Assembly (NCBI GenBank): GCA_016713305.1
Contig: JADJPK010000004.1
Coordinates: 372,001-436,000, forward strand
From: Betaproteobacteria bacterium
Lineage (GTDB): Bacteria; Pseudomonadota; Gammaproteobacteria; Burkholderiales; Ga0077523
Reading direction: 5' to 3'
Length of the DNA: 64,000 nt
The position numbers were made by a program, and so were the translations under genes. Below the pieces are notes generated by a model. It was not told where the DNA came from. It saw only the letters and a list, made by a program, of their open reading frames with translations, and ran no database searches. This document shows positions 28,280 through 37,208 of this stretch, one piece after another. Within the stretch, counting starts at the first letter, position 1, and each line of letters opens with the position of its first letter.

Positions 28280-29155
28280 CTAGCGTCCGGGCTTCTCGCT
28301 CCAGTGAAGCTTCTCCCGGAGCATGTGGTAGTAGTCGTGGTTCGACGGATGCAGCAGGCGGATCTTCTCGGGACAGCGGCGCACGAAGACCTTGTCGCCT
28401 TCCTTCAGCTCGCAATGCGAATGGCTGTCGAAATGAGCCCGCGCATCGGCAGCGCCGCGGACCAGGATCTCGATCACGGATTCCGACGAGACGATGATCG
28501 GCCGGTTGGACAGGGTGTGCGGACAGACCGGGACAAGAGAAAAGACCGACAGCGAGGGATGAACGATCGGCCCGCCCGCAGACATCGCGTAGGCCGTGGA
28601 GCCGGTGGGCGACGCGACGATCAGTCCATCGGCCCGCAGATCGTAGACGTACTGTCCATTGACCATGACCTCCAGCTCGATCAGGCTGCCCTCCGCGCCC
28701 TTGTTGATGGAGACGTCGTTGAAGGCCACGACATCCATCACCCTCGCGCCTTCGCGCCGCACCTCCGACTGCAGCAGCATCCGGGTCTCGACCACGTAGC
28801 GCCCGTCCAGCATCTCGGCGAACGTCTCGAACATGGTGTCCATGGATACGTCGGTGAGGAAACCGAGGCGGCCCACGTTCACGCCGACAAGCGCCACGTC
28901 GTAGGGCGCGAGCGTGCGGGCGATGTTGAGCATGGTCCCGTCACCGCCGATCACGATCGCAAGGTCGGCCTGCCTGCCGATGTCCTCCAGCGAAAGCACC
29001 AGCCGGCGGTGGTCGCCGATATGCACGGCCGTGAGCGGGTCCACCACGACGGAACGGCCGCGGTCTTCCAGGAAGGCGGCGAGATCCAGGAGGGGGCCGG
29101 CAATCTCTGGACTCTTGTACTTGCCGATCAGGGCAATGGTGCGGAAGTTCTCCAT
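28280..29155 (-). CDS. nadK: NAD kinase
   Basis: It phosphorylates NAD to NADP. Its 291 residues include the diacylglycerol-kinase-like loop VIGGDGTMLNIARTL, VNVGRLGFLTDV, the NAD-contacting FNDVSINKGAEG, and the conserved GLIVASPTGSTAYAMSAGGPIV. It is divergent from hrcA and upstream of recN, a common arrangement in betaproteobacteria. Confidence 0.97.
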   Translation of the reverse strand: MENFRTIALIGKYKSPEIAGPLLDLAAFLEDRGRSVVVDPLTAVHIGDHRRLVLSLEDIGRQADLAIVIGGDGTMLNIARTLAPYDVALVGVNVGRLGFLTDVSMDTMFETFAEMLDGRYVVETRMLLQSEVRREGARVMDVVAFNDVSINKGAEGSLIELEVMVNGQYVYDLRADGLIVASPTGSTAYAMSAGGPIVHPSLSVFSLVPVCPHTLSNRPIIVSSESVIEILVRGAADARAHFDSHSHCELKEGDKVFVRRCPEKIRLLHPSNHDYYHMLREKLHWSEKPGR

Positions 29156-29166
29156 CGGCCGGGATT

Positions 29167-29188
29167 AGAGCACACTTTGCCGTGCTCT
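29167..29188. promoter_or_regulatory. inverted repeat between nadK and hrcA
   Basis: AGAGCAC (29167-29173) and GTGCTCT (29182-29188) are perfect 7-base arms with an 8-base spacer, lying in the nadK/hrcA intergenic region. It resembles but does not match the CIRCE element bound by HrcA (TTAGCACTC with a 9-base spacer). It could be an operator for the divergent pair. Confidence 0.3.
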
Positions 29189-29266
29189 CCCGTGCCGCGA
29201 ACGCCGCGAAACGGGGCCTGTCGAATGCTTCCCGCGCGTTCCGCAACCTGTTTAGAATCGTCCGCC

Positions 29267-30283
29267 ATGATCAACGATCGCGCCAGAATCCTGCTCAAGA
29301 CCCTCGTCGAGCGCTACATCGAGGACGGCGAACCGGTGGGTTCTCGTGCGCTCGCGAAGTTTTCCGGCCTGGACCTCTCTCCGGCCAGCATCCGCAACAT
29401 CATGGCGGACCTCGAGGAGATGGGGTACATCGCGAGTCCGCACACCTCCGCCGGCCGGATCCCGACTCCGCGCGGCTACCGCCTGTTCGTGGACACCCTG
29501 CTGACTGTCCGGCCGCTGCAGCAGCTGGAGATCAGCCAGCTCGAAGGACAGCTCCAGGTCGACAGCACCCACAAGCTCGTCTCGACGGCCTCGCACCTGC
29601 TGTCGGATCTCACCCGTTTCGCGGGCGTGGTGATGACACCGCGCCGACGCAACGCCTTCCGGCACATCGAGTTCCTGCGGCTGGGTGAAGACCGGGTGCT
29701 GCTCATCATCGTCACGCCCGAGGGCGACGTGCAGAACCGCATCCTGCCCATGGACCGCCCCTACACCGCCTCCCAGCTCGTCGAGGCCGCGAACTATCTG
29801 AACCAGAACTTCGCGGGGCGCGACTTCGACGACATCCGCATCCAGCTTCAGGCGGATCTGCGCGAACTCAAGGACGACATCTCCGGGCTCATGGCGCGCG
29901 CGCTGGATGCCGGCACCGAGGCGATGCAGGAGAACGCCGGCGACGTCGTCATCTCCGGCGAGCGGCACCTGCTGGACGTCTCCGAACTGTCCACCAACAT
30001 GGACAGCCTTCGCAGGCTGTTCGCGCTTTTCGAGCAGAAGACGAGCTTCCTGCAGCTGCTGGAACTGTCCAGCCGCGCGCAGGGCGTGCAGATCTTCATC
30101 GGCGGGGAGTCAGGCCTGGTGCCTCTGGACGAATGCAGCGTGGTGACGGCCCCTTACAAGGTGGACGGACAGGTCGTGGGCACGGTCGGGGTCATCGGTC
30201 CGACGCGCATGGCCTACGAGCGCGTCATCCCGATCGTCGACATCACGGCCAAACTGCTGTCCAGCGCGCTTTCCCACTCCTGA
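29267..30283 (+). CDS. hrcA: heat-inducible transcription repressor HrcA
   Basis: HrcA represses chaperone genes through CIRCE elements. From ATG 29267 it has 338 residues: an N-terminal winged helix with VGSRALAKFSGLDLSPASIRN and GYIASPHTSAGRIPTPRGYR, a central inserted domain, and a C-terminal GAF-like dimerisation domain ending IGPTRMAYERVIPIVDI. The frame is open far upstream antisense to recN and nadK, which is a high-GC artefact. Confidence 0.96.
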   Translation: MINDRARILLKTLVERYIEDGEPVGSRALAKFSGLDLSPASIRNIMADLEEMGYIASPHTSAGRIPTPRGYRLFVDTLLTVRPLQQLEISQLEGQLQVDSTHKLVSTASHLLSDLTRFAGVVMTPRRRNAFRHIEFLRLGEDRVLLIIVTPEGDVQNRILPMDRPYTASQLVEAANYLNQNFAGRDFDDIRIQLQADLRELKDDISGLMARALDAGTEAMQENAGDVVISGERHLLDVSELSTNMDSLRRLFALFEQKTSFLQLLELSSRAQGVQIFIGGESGLVPLDECSVVTAPYKVDGQVVGTVGVIGPTRMAYERVIPIVDITAKLLSSALSHS

Positions 30284-30383
30284 GCCGAATCGCCACTCGC
30301 CGGGCGACACCCTGGACGCAGGCAGCGGCGCAGACGTCCCCCACCCCGAAAGACCGCCACCCCCCTTACCGGCCTACGACTCC

Positions 30384-31484
30384 ATGTTCAAGACCGAACC
30401 TTCCTACACTCACGGCTCCGTTCCCAAGGTGGGCATCCTTCTGCTGAATCTCGGCACTCCCGATGCGCCCGAGGCGGCCGCCCTCAAGCGCTATCTGCGG
30501 CAGTTTCTCTGGGACCCGCGCGTGGTGGAGATTCCGAGACCGGTGTGGTGGATCATCCTGAACGGCATCATCCTCAACACCCGGCCGAAGAAGTCCGCCG
30601 CGAAGTACGCGGCGATCTGGACTCCCGAGGGCTCGCCCCTCAAGGTGCACACCGAGAAACTCGCGCGACTCGTCCAGGGCTACCTCCACGCCGCGGTGAA
30701 ATCCCCTGTCACCGTTCGCTGCGCCATGCGTTACGGCAACCCCTCGGTGGAATCCGCCATCGGCGAACTCAGGTCGGACGGATGCGACCGGCTGCTCGTC
30801 GTCCCCCTGTATCCGCAGTACGCCGCCAGCACGACCGCCAGCGCCCTCGACGCGGTGTTCGAGACACTGAGCCACGCGCGCAACGTTCCCGCCATCCGCA
30901 CGATCCGCCACTTCCACGACCATCCCCGCTACATCGCCGCGCTCGCCCAGTCCGTGCGCGATCACTGGTCGAAGAACGGCCGGGGCGGCAAGCTCGTGAT
31001 GAGCTTTCACGGCGTACCGCGCTTCCACCTGGACAAGGGCGATCCTTATCACTGTGAGTGCCGCAAAACCGGCCGCCTGCTCGCCGAGGCGCTGGAACTG
31101 AAGCCCGATCAGTGGATGCTCACCTTTCAGTCGCGATTCGGCCGTGCGGAGTGGCTCGAACCGTATACCCAGCCGACGCTGGAGGAACTCGGACGCAAGG
31201 GCACGGCCCGCGTGGACGTGATCTGCCCCGGCTTCGTCTCCGATTGCCTGGAGACGCTGGAAGAGATCGGCATGGAGAACAAGACCGCCTTTCTGACGGC
31301 AGGCGGCAAGGAATTCCACTACATCCCCTGCCTCAACGAACGCGACGACTGGGTTCGTGGCCTGTGCCACATCGTCGGCGAGAACCTCCAGGGCTGGGCG
31401 CACACCCAGTGGGACGACAAGGCCGCGGAGGCCGAGGCATCGAGATCGCGGGAGCGCGCGCTGGCTCTGGGCGCATCCCGCTGA
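30384..31484 (+). CDS. hemH: ferrochelatase
   Basis: It inserts ferrous iron into protoporphyrin IX to make haem. Its 366 residues include the N-terminal GILLLNLGTPDAPEAAAL, the active-site His in LVMSFHGVP, and the acidic FVSDCLETLEEI. It lies 100 bases after hrcA and may share its transcript. The downstream gene cluster is separated by the glycine riboswitch region. Confidence 0.96.
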   Translation: MFKTEPSYTHGSVPKVGILLLNLGTPDAPEAAALKRYLRQFLWDPRVVEIPRPVWWIILNGIILNTRPKKSAAKYAAIWTPEGSPLKVHTEKLARLVQGYLHAAVKSPVTVRCAMRYGNPSVESAIGELRSDGCDRLLVVPLYPQYAASTTASALDAVFETLSHARNVPAIRTIRHFHDHPRYIAALAQSVRDHWSKNGRGGKLVMSFHGVPRFHLDKGDPYHCECRKTGRLLAEALELKPDQWMLTFQSRFGRAEWLEPYTQPTLEELGRKGTARVDVICPGFVSDCLETLEEIGMENKTAFLTAGGKEFHYIPCLNERDDWVRGLCHIVGENLQGWAHTQWDDKAAEAEASRSRERALALGASR

Positions 31485-31544
31485 ACCCCTTACCCCGCGG
31501 TAGTCAGGTCGGCCTTCCGGGCGTATTCTCCCGACTGCCCGACA

Positions 31545-31748
31545 TGCTGCGGGAGAGCGTGGGCCGACCCGGTCCGCCGCCGAAGGCGTAACCCACCCGG
31601 AATCGCTCAGGCTTCTGGAACCGTGGCATCGACCGGTCCATACCGGCTCAGGGCAACTCTGGAGAGATCGCGGCGCATCGTCGCCGGGACGCCGAAGGGG
31701 CAAGCCCGTCGCAGGGCTCAACTCTCAGGCAAAAGGACAGAGGGGTGG
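31545..31748 (+). ncRNA. tandem glycine riboswitch (gcvT motif)
   Basis: Two aptamers follow one another. The first has GCGGGAGAGCG, CGCCGAAGGCGTAACC and CGCTCAGGCTTCTGGAACCG. The second has CTCTGGAGAGATCG, ACGCCGAAGGGGCAAGCC and CTCTCAGGCAAAAGGACAG. These are the conserved cores of the glycine riboswitch, in the usual two-aptamer layout ahead of gcvT. The 3' strand of the second P1 stem overlaps the first arm of a terminator hairpin, so glycine binding is likely to prevent termination and switch the operon on. Confidence 0.93.
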
Positions 31749-31795
31749 ACAGGGCATGCGCTCGACCGGCGTGTCCTGCCCACCCCTCTTTCATT
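31739..31795 (+). terminator. riboswitch expression-platform terminator
   Basis: AGGGGTGG-A-CAGG-GCATGC (31740-31758) pairs with GCGTGT-CCTG-C-CCACCCCT (31770-31788) with one mismatch and two G-U pairs, followed by CTTTCATTT. The first arm is shared with the end of aptamer 2, which is the classic competition for a transcription-terminating switch. The T-run is short, so a translational effect is also possible. Confidence 0.75.
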
Positions 31796-31828
31796 TGCGG
31801 GTCCCGCCATCGCCATGAGGAGGCCGAA

Positions 31829-32941
31829 TTGACCCGACACACCTGTCTTCACGCGCAGCACGTGGCCGCGGGCGCACGCATGACCGATTTCGGCGGCTGG
31901 GCGATGCCTCTTCACTACGGCTCCCAAATCGAAGAGCATCACGCCGTGCGCCGCGCCGCCGGCATGTTCGATGTCTCGCACATGCTGAGCATCGACGTCT
32001 CGGGACCGCAGTCCCGGCCCTTCCTGCGCAGGCTGCTCGCCAACGACGTGGACCGGCTCGCATCGCCCGGCCGGGCCCTCTATTCCTGCATGCTCGACGA
32101 GACCGGCGGCATCCTGGACGATCTCATCGTCCATCGGAGCGGTGAGGACCGGTATCGCCTCGTGGTCAACGCCGCGACCGCGGACAGCGATCTCGAATGG
32201 ATGTCGATCTGCCGCGCGTCGATGAACTGCGAAGTGGAGATCTCAGGTCGTCGCGATCTCGCGATGATCGCCGTGCAGGGTCCGAAGGGCCGGGAGTCGT
32301 TCTGGCGCGCGCGTCCCGGCCTGGAAAGCCGGACACGCGACCTGCAGACGTTCGCTTCGGTCCTGGAAGGCGAGGTCATGGTTGCGCGCACGGGCTACAC
32401 CGGTGAGGACGGTTTCGAGATCACGCTGCCCGCCAGCATGGCGGAAAGCCTCTGGCAGGATATGGAACTCGCCGGAGTGCGGCCCTGCGGACTCGGCGCA
32501 CGGGACACGCTCAGACTGGAAGCGGGCATGAATCTGTACGGTTCCGACATGGATCGGAACACCACGCCCATGGAAAGCGCGCTGGGCTGGACCGTGGATA
32601 CCCGCACGGATCGTCCTTTTGTCGGCAGGGAGGCGCTGATGTCTCGCACTGCGTCCAGGGCCCTCACGGGTCTGCGCCTGCTCGACAAGGGTGTCCTGCG
32701 CAGCCACATGCGCCTTCGAACCGCGTGGGGGGACGGCGAGATCACCAGCGGGACGTTCTCTCCCACCCTTGGCTTCTCCATCGCGTTCGCACGCGTGCCT
32801 CGCGAGGCGGGCCAGGTCCCCCGCCCGGGCACGCCCGTGGAAGTGGACGTGCGCGGCAAGTGGCTGCCGGCGTGCGTCGTCAAACCCCCGTTCGTCCGTC
32901 ATGGCCAATCGCTGCTGGACGCGCGGCCCCTCTGCTGCTGA
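31829..32941 (+). CDS. gcvT: glycine cleavage system T protein (aminomethyltransferase)
   Basis: GcvT transfers the methylene of the lipoyl-bound aminomethyl group to tetrahydrofolate. I place the start at the TTG 31829 (product MTRHTCLHAQHVAAGARMTDFGGW), with GAGG about 8 bases upstream; the frame upstream runs through the riboswitch terminator and is not coding. The folate-site sequences FGGWAMPLHYGSQIEEHHAVR and DVSHM are present, as is ARTGYTGEDGFEI. The product is 370 residues, normal for the family. Confidence 0.94.
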   Translation: MTRHTCLHAQHVAAGARMTDFGGWAMPLHYGSQIEEHHAVRRAAGMFDVSHMLSIDVSGPQSRPFLRRLLANDVDRLASPGRALYSCMLDETGGILDDLIVHRSGEDRYRLVVNAATADSDLEWMSICRASMNCEVEISGRRDLAMIAVQGPKGRESFWRARPGLESRTRDLQTFASVLEGEVMVARTGYTGEDGFEITLPASMAESLWQDMELAGVRPCGLGARDTLRLEAGMNLYGSDMDRNTTPMESALGWTVDTRTDRPFVGREALMSRTASRALTGLRLLDKGVLRSHMRLRTAWGDGEITSGTFSPTLGFSIAFARVPREAGQVPRPGTPVEVDVRGKWLPACVVKPPFVRHGQSLLDARPLCC

Positions 32942-32970
32942 TCGACCTTTCAAACCGGGAGAATTCCTCC

Positions 32971-33354
32971 ATGCATCTGCCCCCTGAACTCAAATACACC
33001 GAATCCCACGAATGGGTCCGTCTCGAGGCCGACGGCACCGTCGTCGTCGGCATCACCGACCACGCGCAGCAGGAGCTGGGCGATATCGTCTTCGTGGGGG
33101 ACGTCAAGGTCGGTGCGCAGTTGAAGGCGCGCGATGCGGCGGCGGTGGTGGAGTCGGTGAAGGCAGCGTCGGACATCTACGCCCCCGTGGCGGGAGAGAT
33201 CGTGGCCTTCAATGCGTCACTGGACAGCGAGCCGCAGCGGATCAACGAGTCGCCCTACGAAGCGTGGATCTTCAAGCTGCGTCCCGCCGATGCGGGTGAC
33301 GTGGCAAAGCTGATGGATGCCGCCGGCTACGCCGCGGTGGCCGGCCAGGAGTGA
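32971..33354 (+). CDS. gcvH: glycine cleavage system H protein
   Basis: This lipoyl-carrying shuttle protein of 127 residues links GcvP, GcvT and dihydrolipoamide dehydrogenase. The lipoylated lysine is in VVESVKAASDIYAP. The N-terminal KYTESHEWVRLEADGT and C-terminal domain match the family. It lies 29 bases after gcvT and shares its riboswitch-controlled transcript. Confidence 0.97.
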   Translation: MHLPPELKYTESHEWVRLEADGTVVVGITDHAQQELGDIVFVGDVKVGAQLKARDAAAVVESVKAASDIYAPVAGEIVAFNASLDSEPQRINESPYEAWIFKLRPADAGDVAKLMDAAGYAAVAGQE

Positions 33355-33463
33355 CGGCGCGGAGGACGACAGTTGCCCAGGGGCAACCGTCCGTTCTTCC
33401 TCTGCGGCCGGCCATCGTGGCGGCCGAGTAGCAATCGCACCCTTGTCACTGGAGGACATGCCG

Positions 33464-36328
33464 ATGACCCCGACACCGTGCAATGACGAGTGCGGATTCG
33501 CCGCCCGCCACATCGGCCCACGCGACGAAGACGTGACGGCCATGCTGACCACGGTGGGCGCCGGATCTCTCGAACAGCTCGTGGAGCGGGTCGTGCCTGC
33601 CGGCATACGTTCGGCGGAACCGCTCCGTCTGCCTCCGCCGCGCTCGGAGCGCGAAGTGCTGGCAGCGCTGCGAGACTTGGCCGGGATGAACGTGCCGGCC
33701 CGGAATTTCCTGGGTCAGGGCTACCACGGAACCGTGACGCCGCCCGTCATCCTGCGCAACGTGCTGGAGAATCCGGCGTGGTACACCGCCTACACCCCCT
33801 ACCAGCCCGAGATCTCGCAGGGCCGGCTGGAAGCGCTGCTCAACTTCCAGACCATGGTGTGCGATCTGACCGGCCTGGACATCGCCAACGCATCGCTGCT
33901 CGACGAAGCGACGGCGGGGGCTGAGGCGATGATGATGGCGCAGCGGCATGCCACGTCGGGAGGCGCCGGCTTCATCGTCTCCGAGGATTGCCATCCGCAG
34001 ACCATCGCCGTCGTTCGCACCCGTGCGGAACCACTGGGCATCGATGTGCGCGTCGGCAAGGCGTCCGCACTGATGGACGCAGGCGATTTCTTCGGTGTGC
34101 TGGTCCAGTATCCGGCCACCGACGGATCGGTGCGTGATCCGCACGGCCTGGCGCAGTCGTGCCGCGCCGCCGGCGCGCTGTTCGTCGCAGCCTGCGATCC
34201 CTTGTCGCTCGCGCTCCTCGCTCCTCCGGGACAGTGGGGTGCGGACATCGCGATCGGATCCCTTCAGCGCTTCGGCGTGCCGATGGGATTCGGCGGACCG
34301 CACGCCGCCTATCTCGCGTGCCGGGATGCCTTGAAGCGGTCCATGCCGGGCCGCCTCGTGGGTGTTTCCGTCGACGCCAGGGGGGACACGGCTCTGCGGC
34401 TCGCACTGCAGACCCGGGAACAGCACATCCGGCGGGAGAAGGCCACATCGAACATCTGCACCGCGCAAGTCCTGCTGGCCGTGATGGCCTCCATGTACGC
34501 GGTGTATCACGGCCCCGAGGGACTGCGCGCGATCGCACGCCGGGTACACGCGCTCGCGTGCGATTTCGCGGCCGCCGTTCGATCGCTCGGCTGCGGCATC
34601 GCCTCGGGCGCCCTGTTCGACACCGTGACCGTGCATGCGGGCGATGCCAAGTCTGCCGTGCTGCGAAACGCGATGGAACAGTCGATCAATCTGCGCGACG
34701 CTCCGGGCGACGGCATCGGGGTGAGCTTCGACGAGACCCACGATCGGTCGGACGTCGCGGCCGTGCTTGCGCTGTTCGCGAAAGCCAATGCGCGGTCCGC
34801 GCAGCCCGGGGACCGCAGTTCCATCGGCTTGCCTCCCGCGCTGTTGAGGACCTCCGATTTCCTGACGCATCCGGTGTTCCGCACCATGCACTCCGAGACG
34901 GAGATGCTGCGTTATCTGCGCAGGCTCGCAGACAGGGATCTCGCCCTGGACCGCACGATGATTCCTCTGGGCTCCTGCACGATGAAGCTCAACGCGACCA
35001 CGGAGATGATCCCGGTCACCTGGGAGGGCTTCGCGAACCTGCACCCGTTCGCCCCCGTCCATCAGTCGCTGGGCTACGCGCGTCTCGTGCGCGAACTCGA
35101 ACGGGCTCTGTGCGAAATCACCGGCTACGACGCGGTGAGCGTGCAGCCCAACTCCGGCGCCCAGGGCGAGTTTGCCGGCCTGCTGGCGATCCGCGCCTGG
35201 CACCGGTCGCGCGGCGAGCAGCACCGCCGCATCTGCCTGATCCCGTCATCGGCTCACGGCACGAATCCGGCCTCGGCTCACATGGCAGGGATGGAAGTCG
35301 TGGTCGTCGCGTGCGACGCGCGGGGCAATGTCGACGTGGACGATCTCCGGACGAAAGCACGGGAGCACGCGGCGGAACTGGCCGCGCTGATGGTGACGTA
35401 CCCGTCCACGCACGGCGTGTTCGAGGACGCCATCGGCGAGATCTGCGACATCGTCCACGCGCACGGGGGACAGGTCTATCTCGACGGCGCCAATCTCAAT
35501 GCGCTGGTAGGGCTCGCCCGGCCCGGACGATTCGGCGCGGACGTGTCGCACCTCAATCTCCACAAGACGTTCTGCATCCCGCACGGCGGCGGTGGTCCGG
35601 GGGTGGGGCCCGTGGCCGTTCGCGCGCATCTCGCGCCATTCCTGCCCGGGCATCCGCTGCACCCGAACTCGGCCGTCGGACCCGTGAGCGCGGCGCCTTA
35701 CGGGTCCGCAAGCATCCTGCCCATCTCCTGGGCCTACGTCGCATTGATGGGCCCTGCAGGCCTCACGCGTGCCACACAGATGGCGATCCTCAACGCCAAC
35801 TATCTTGCGACCCGGCTCGCCCCGCACTTTCCCATCCTCTACAGCGGGCACGCCGGTCTGGTGGCGCACGAGTGCATCCTGGATCTGCGGCCCATCAAGG
35901 AAGCCACCGGCATCTCCAACGAGGACGTCGCCAAGCGGCTCATCGACTTCGGTTTCCACGCGCCGACCATGAGCTTTCCCGTGCCCGGCACGCTGATGGT
36001 GGAACCCACCGAGAGCGAATCGAAGGCGGAACTGGACCGGTTCGTCGACGCCATGATCGCCATCCGCGAGGAGATCCGTGCCGTGGAGACCGGCCGGGCG
36101 GATCGCCTGGACAACGCGCTTCGCAATGCTCCCCATACCGCGGCCGCCTGCCTCGCGGACGCATGGCCGCATCCGTATTCCCGCGAGCATGCCGCCTTTC
36201 CGCTGCCCGCCGTCAGGTCCGCGAAGTACTGGCCTCCCGTGGCGCGCGTGGACAACGCCTACGGTGACCGTCACCTCGTGTGCGCCTGCCCCCCGGTGGA
36301 GGAGTACGCGCATTCCGCGGCCGGGTAG
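33464..36328 (+). CDS. gcvP: glycine dehydrogenase (decarboxylating), GcvP
   Basis: This PLP-dependent P protein decarboxylates glycine and loads the aminomethyl group onto GcvH. I start it at ATG 33464, 8 bases after GGAGG, giving 954 residues (GFAARHIGPRDEDV near the N-terminus), the usual length for the one-chain form. The PLP lysine is in SHLNLHKTFCIPHGGGGPG, followed by the glycine-rich loop. Both halves of the internally duplicated fold are intact. It ends the gcv operon. Confidence 0.97.
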   Translation: MTPTPCNDECGFAARHIGPRDEDVTAMLTTVGAGSLEQLVERVVPAGIRSAEPLRLPPPRSEREVLAALRDLAGMNVPARNFLGQGYHGTVTPPVILRNVLENPAWYTAYTPYQPEISQGRLEALLNFQTMVCDLTGLDIANASLLDEATAGAEAMMMAQRHATSGGAGFIVSEDCHPQTIAVVRTRAEPLGIDVRVGKASALMDAGDFFGVLVQYPATDGSVRDPHGLAQSCRAAGALFVAACDPLSLALLAPPGQWGADIAIGSLQRFGVPMGFGGPHAAYLACRDALKRSMPGRLVGVSVDARGDTALRLALQTREQHIRREKATSNICTAQVLLAVMASMYAVYHGPEGLRAIARRVHALACDFAAAVRSLGCGIASGALFDTVTVHAGDAKSAVLRNAMEQSINLRDAPGDGIGVSFDETHDRSDVAAVLALFAKANARSAQPGDRSSIGLPPALLRTSDFLTHPVFRTMHSETEMLRYLRRLADRDLALDRTMIPLGSCTMKLNATTEMIPVTWEGFANLHPFAPVHQSLGYARLVRELERALCEITGYDAVSVQPNSGAQGEFAGLLAIRAWHRSRGEQHRRICLIPSSAHGTNPASAHMAGMEVVVVACDARGNVDVDDLRTKAREHAAELAALMVTYPSTHGVFEDAIGEICDIVHAHGGQVYLDGANLNALVGLARPGRFGADVSHLNLHKTFCIPHGGGGPGVGPVAVRAHLAPFLPGHPLHPNSAVGPVSAAPYGSASILPISWAYVALMGPAGLTRATQMAILNANYLATRLAPHFPILYSGHAGLVAHECILDLRPIKEATGISNEDVAKRLIDFGFHAPTMSFPVPGTLMVEPTESESKAELDRFVDAMIAIREEIRAVETGRADRLDNALRNAPHTAAACLADAWPHPYSREHAAFPLPAVRSAKYWPPVARVDNAYGDRHLVCACPPVEEYAHSAAG

Positions 36329-36589
36329 GCACCGCTGCCCCCGGAGCGCCCGGAGCGCCCGGAAAGTCGGCCGATATCCCCGGCACGCCGTGGCGGCATT
36401 CCTGCGCAAAGTGGAAGGCCGGGAGGACGGCCGCCTTCAAGAACGCGCGTTTGCTTGACATTTGTCAATCCGAACGCGGGCGGGGGTACACGTTTGACTC
36501 TCAAGTCGCGGGGGATTCCTTCCGAAAACCGATGAAATGAGCGTCGTGTGGCGGGCCTCGGCCGCCACCCCTTGCGCCAGGAAGTCCCC
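36329..36589 (+). other. intergenic stretch with a palindromic TTGACA element
   Basis: There is no supported gene. At 36455-36468 the perfect inverted repeat TTGACA-TT-TGTCAA stands out in very GC-rich surroundings. It contains a consensus -35 hexamer on each strand, but no good -10 is seen at the right spacing, so it may be a regulator-binding site for the gene set that starts just downstream. GGAGCGCCC repeats at 36339-36358 are simple sequence. Confidence 0.5.
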
Positions 36590-36739
36590 ATGGAAATGAA
36601 CGATCGCACCACTATGTGCGTCATCCGCTCCGAATCTCCGCGCACCCAGGCGGTCCGCCGAAAACCGGCATCCTGCCCTTCGTCGGCGCCTGCGGCATCG
36701 CCCTTGACCGGCTCATGCCGGGAGCGGCGCCATGGCTGA
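36590..36739 (+). CDS. possible 49-residue protein at the head of the signalling gene set
   Basis: ATG 36590 has AGGAAG about 5 bases upstream and opens MEMNDRTTMCVIRSESPRTQ. The product is Arg/Ser/Pro-rich and resembles nothing I recognise. Its stop overlaps the start of the next gene by 8 bases, which fits the overlap style of the genes behind it. It could equally be a chance frame in GC-rich DNA. Confidence 0.3.
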   Translation: MEMNDRTTMCVIRSESPRTQAVRRKPASCPSSAPAASPLTGSCRERRHG

Positions 36740-37208
36740 TCTGCCTCTCGAACCGGCCTTCGTGGATGTTCACCATCTGCCCGGCCTGTCCGCGGCCGGC
36801 ACCGCCCACCGTGAATCGCTTCTGTCGCACGCCAGCCATCTGGTCCGCCGTTCCCCTGCCGACCTTCGCGCGCACGTGCTGCGCGTTCTGATGGCACAGG
36901 GCCTCGACGACAGCGAGGCGCTCTGCGCGGCGCTGCTCGATCTCGCCTGCGCCCTCGGCGACAAGGGGCTGGACCTGCGAAGCACGCTGACGGCACGGGT
37001 CGGAACCACCCTGACCGAACCCCATCGATCGATGGCATGGGCCGTTCTCCGGCGCGCGCCGACCTGCGCCGAGTGCGAGGCAGTGGCCGGGACGCTGCTG
37101 TCGCCTGCCGTCCCGCGCGGGGGAATCGTGGGACTCGTCAGGCCGGCGCAGGGTGACATGCCCGGAAAGACCGGGGGCATTCCCCCGGCCGTGGAAGCCT
37201 CCGCATGA
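36732..37208 (+). CDS. unknown helical protein of the kinase-GTPase gene set
   Basis: This 158-residue protein is mostly predicted helix (from Ala/Leu/Arg-rich runs such as ADLRAHVLRVLMAQGLDDSEAL and LCAALLDLACALGDKGLDL) with no signal or membrane segment, so it is probably cytoplasmic. I do not recognise the family. Its stop overlaps the next start (ATGA), so it is translated with the receiver-like protein and kinase. Reading-frame base use is like that of neighbouring genes. Confidence 0.65.
   Translation: MADLPLEPAFVDVHHLPGLSAAGTAHRESLLSHASHLVRRSPADLRAHVLRVLMAQGLDDSEALCAALLDLACALGDKGLDLRSTLTARVGTTLTEPHRSMAWAVLRRAPTCAECEAVAGTLLSPAVPRGGIVGLVRPAQGDMPGKTGGIPPAVEASA

Noticed and set aside
27116..30283. 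A 1055-codon open frame on the plus strand
   Set aside because: Only its last third is hrcA; the rest is antisense to recN and nadK, which have full family motifs. Long antisense frames are expected in DNA this rich in G+C.
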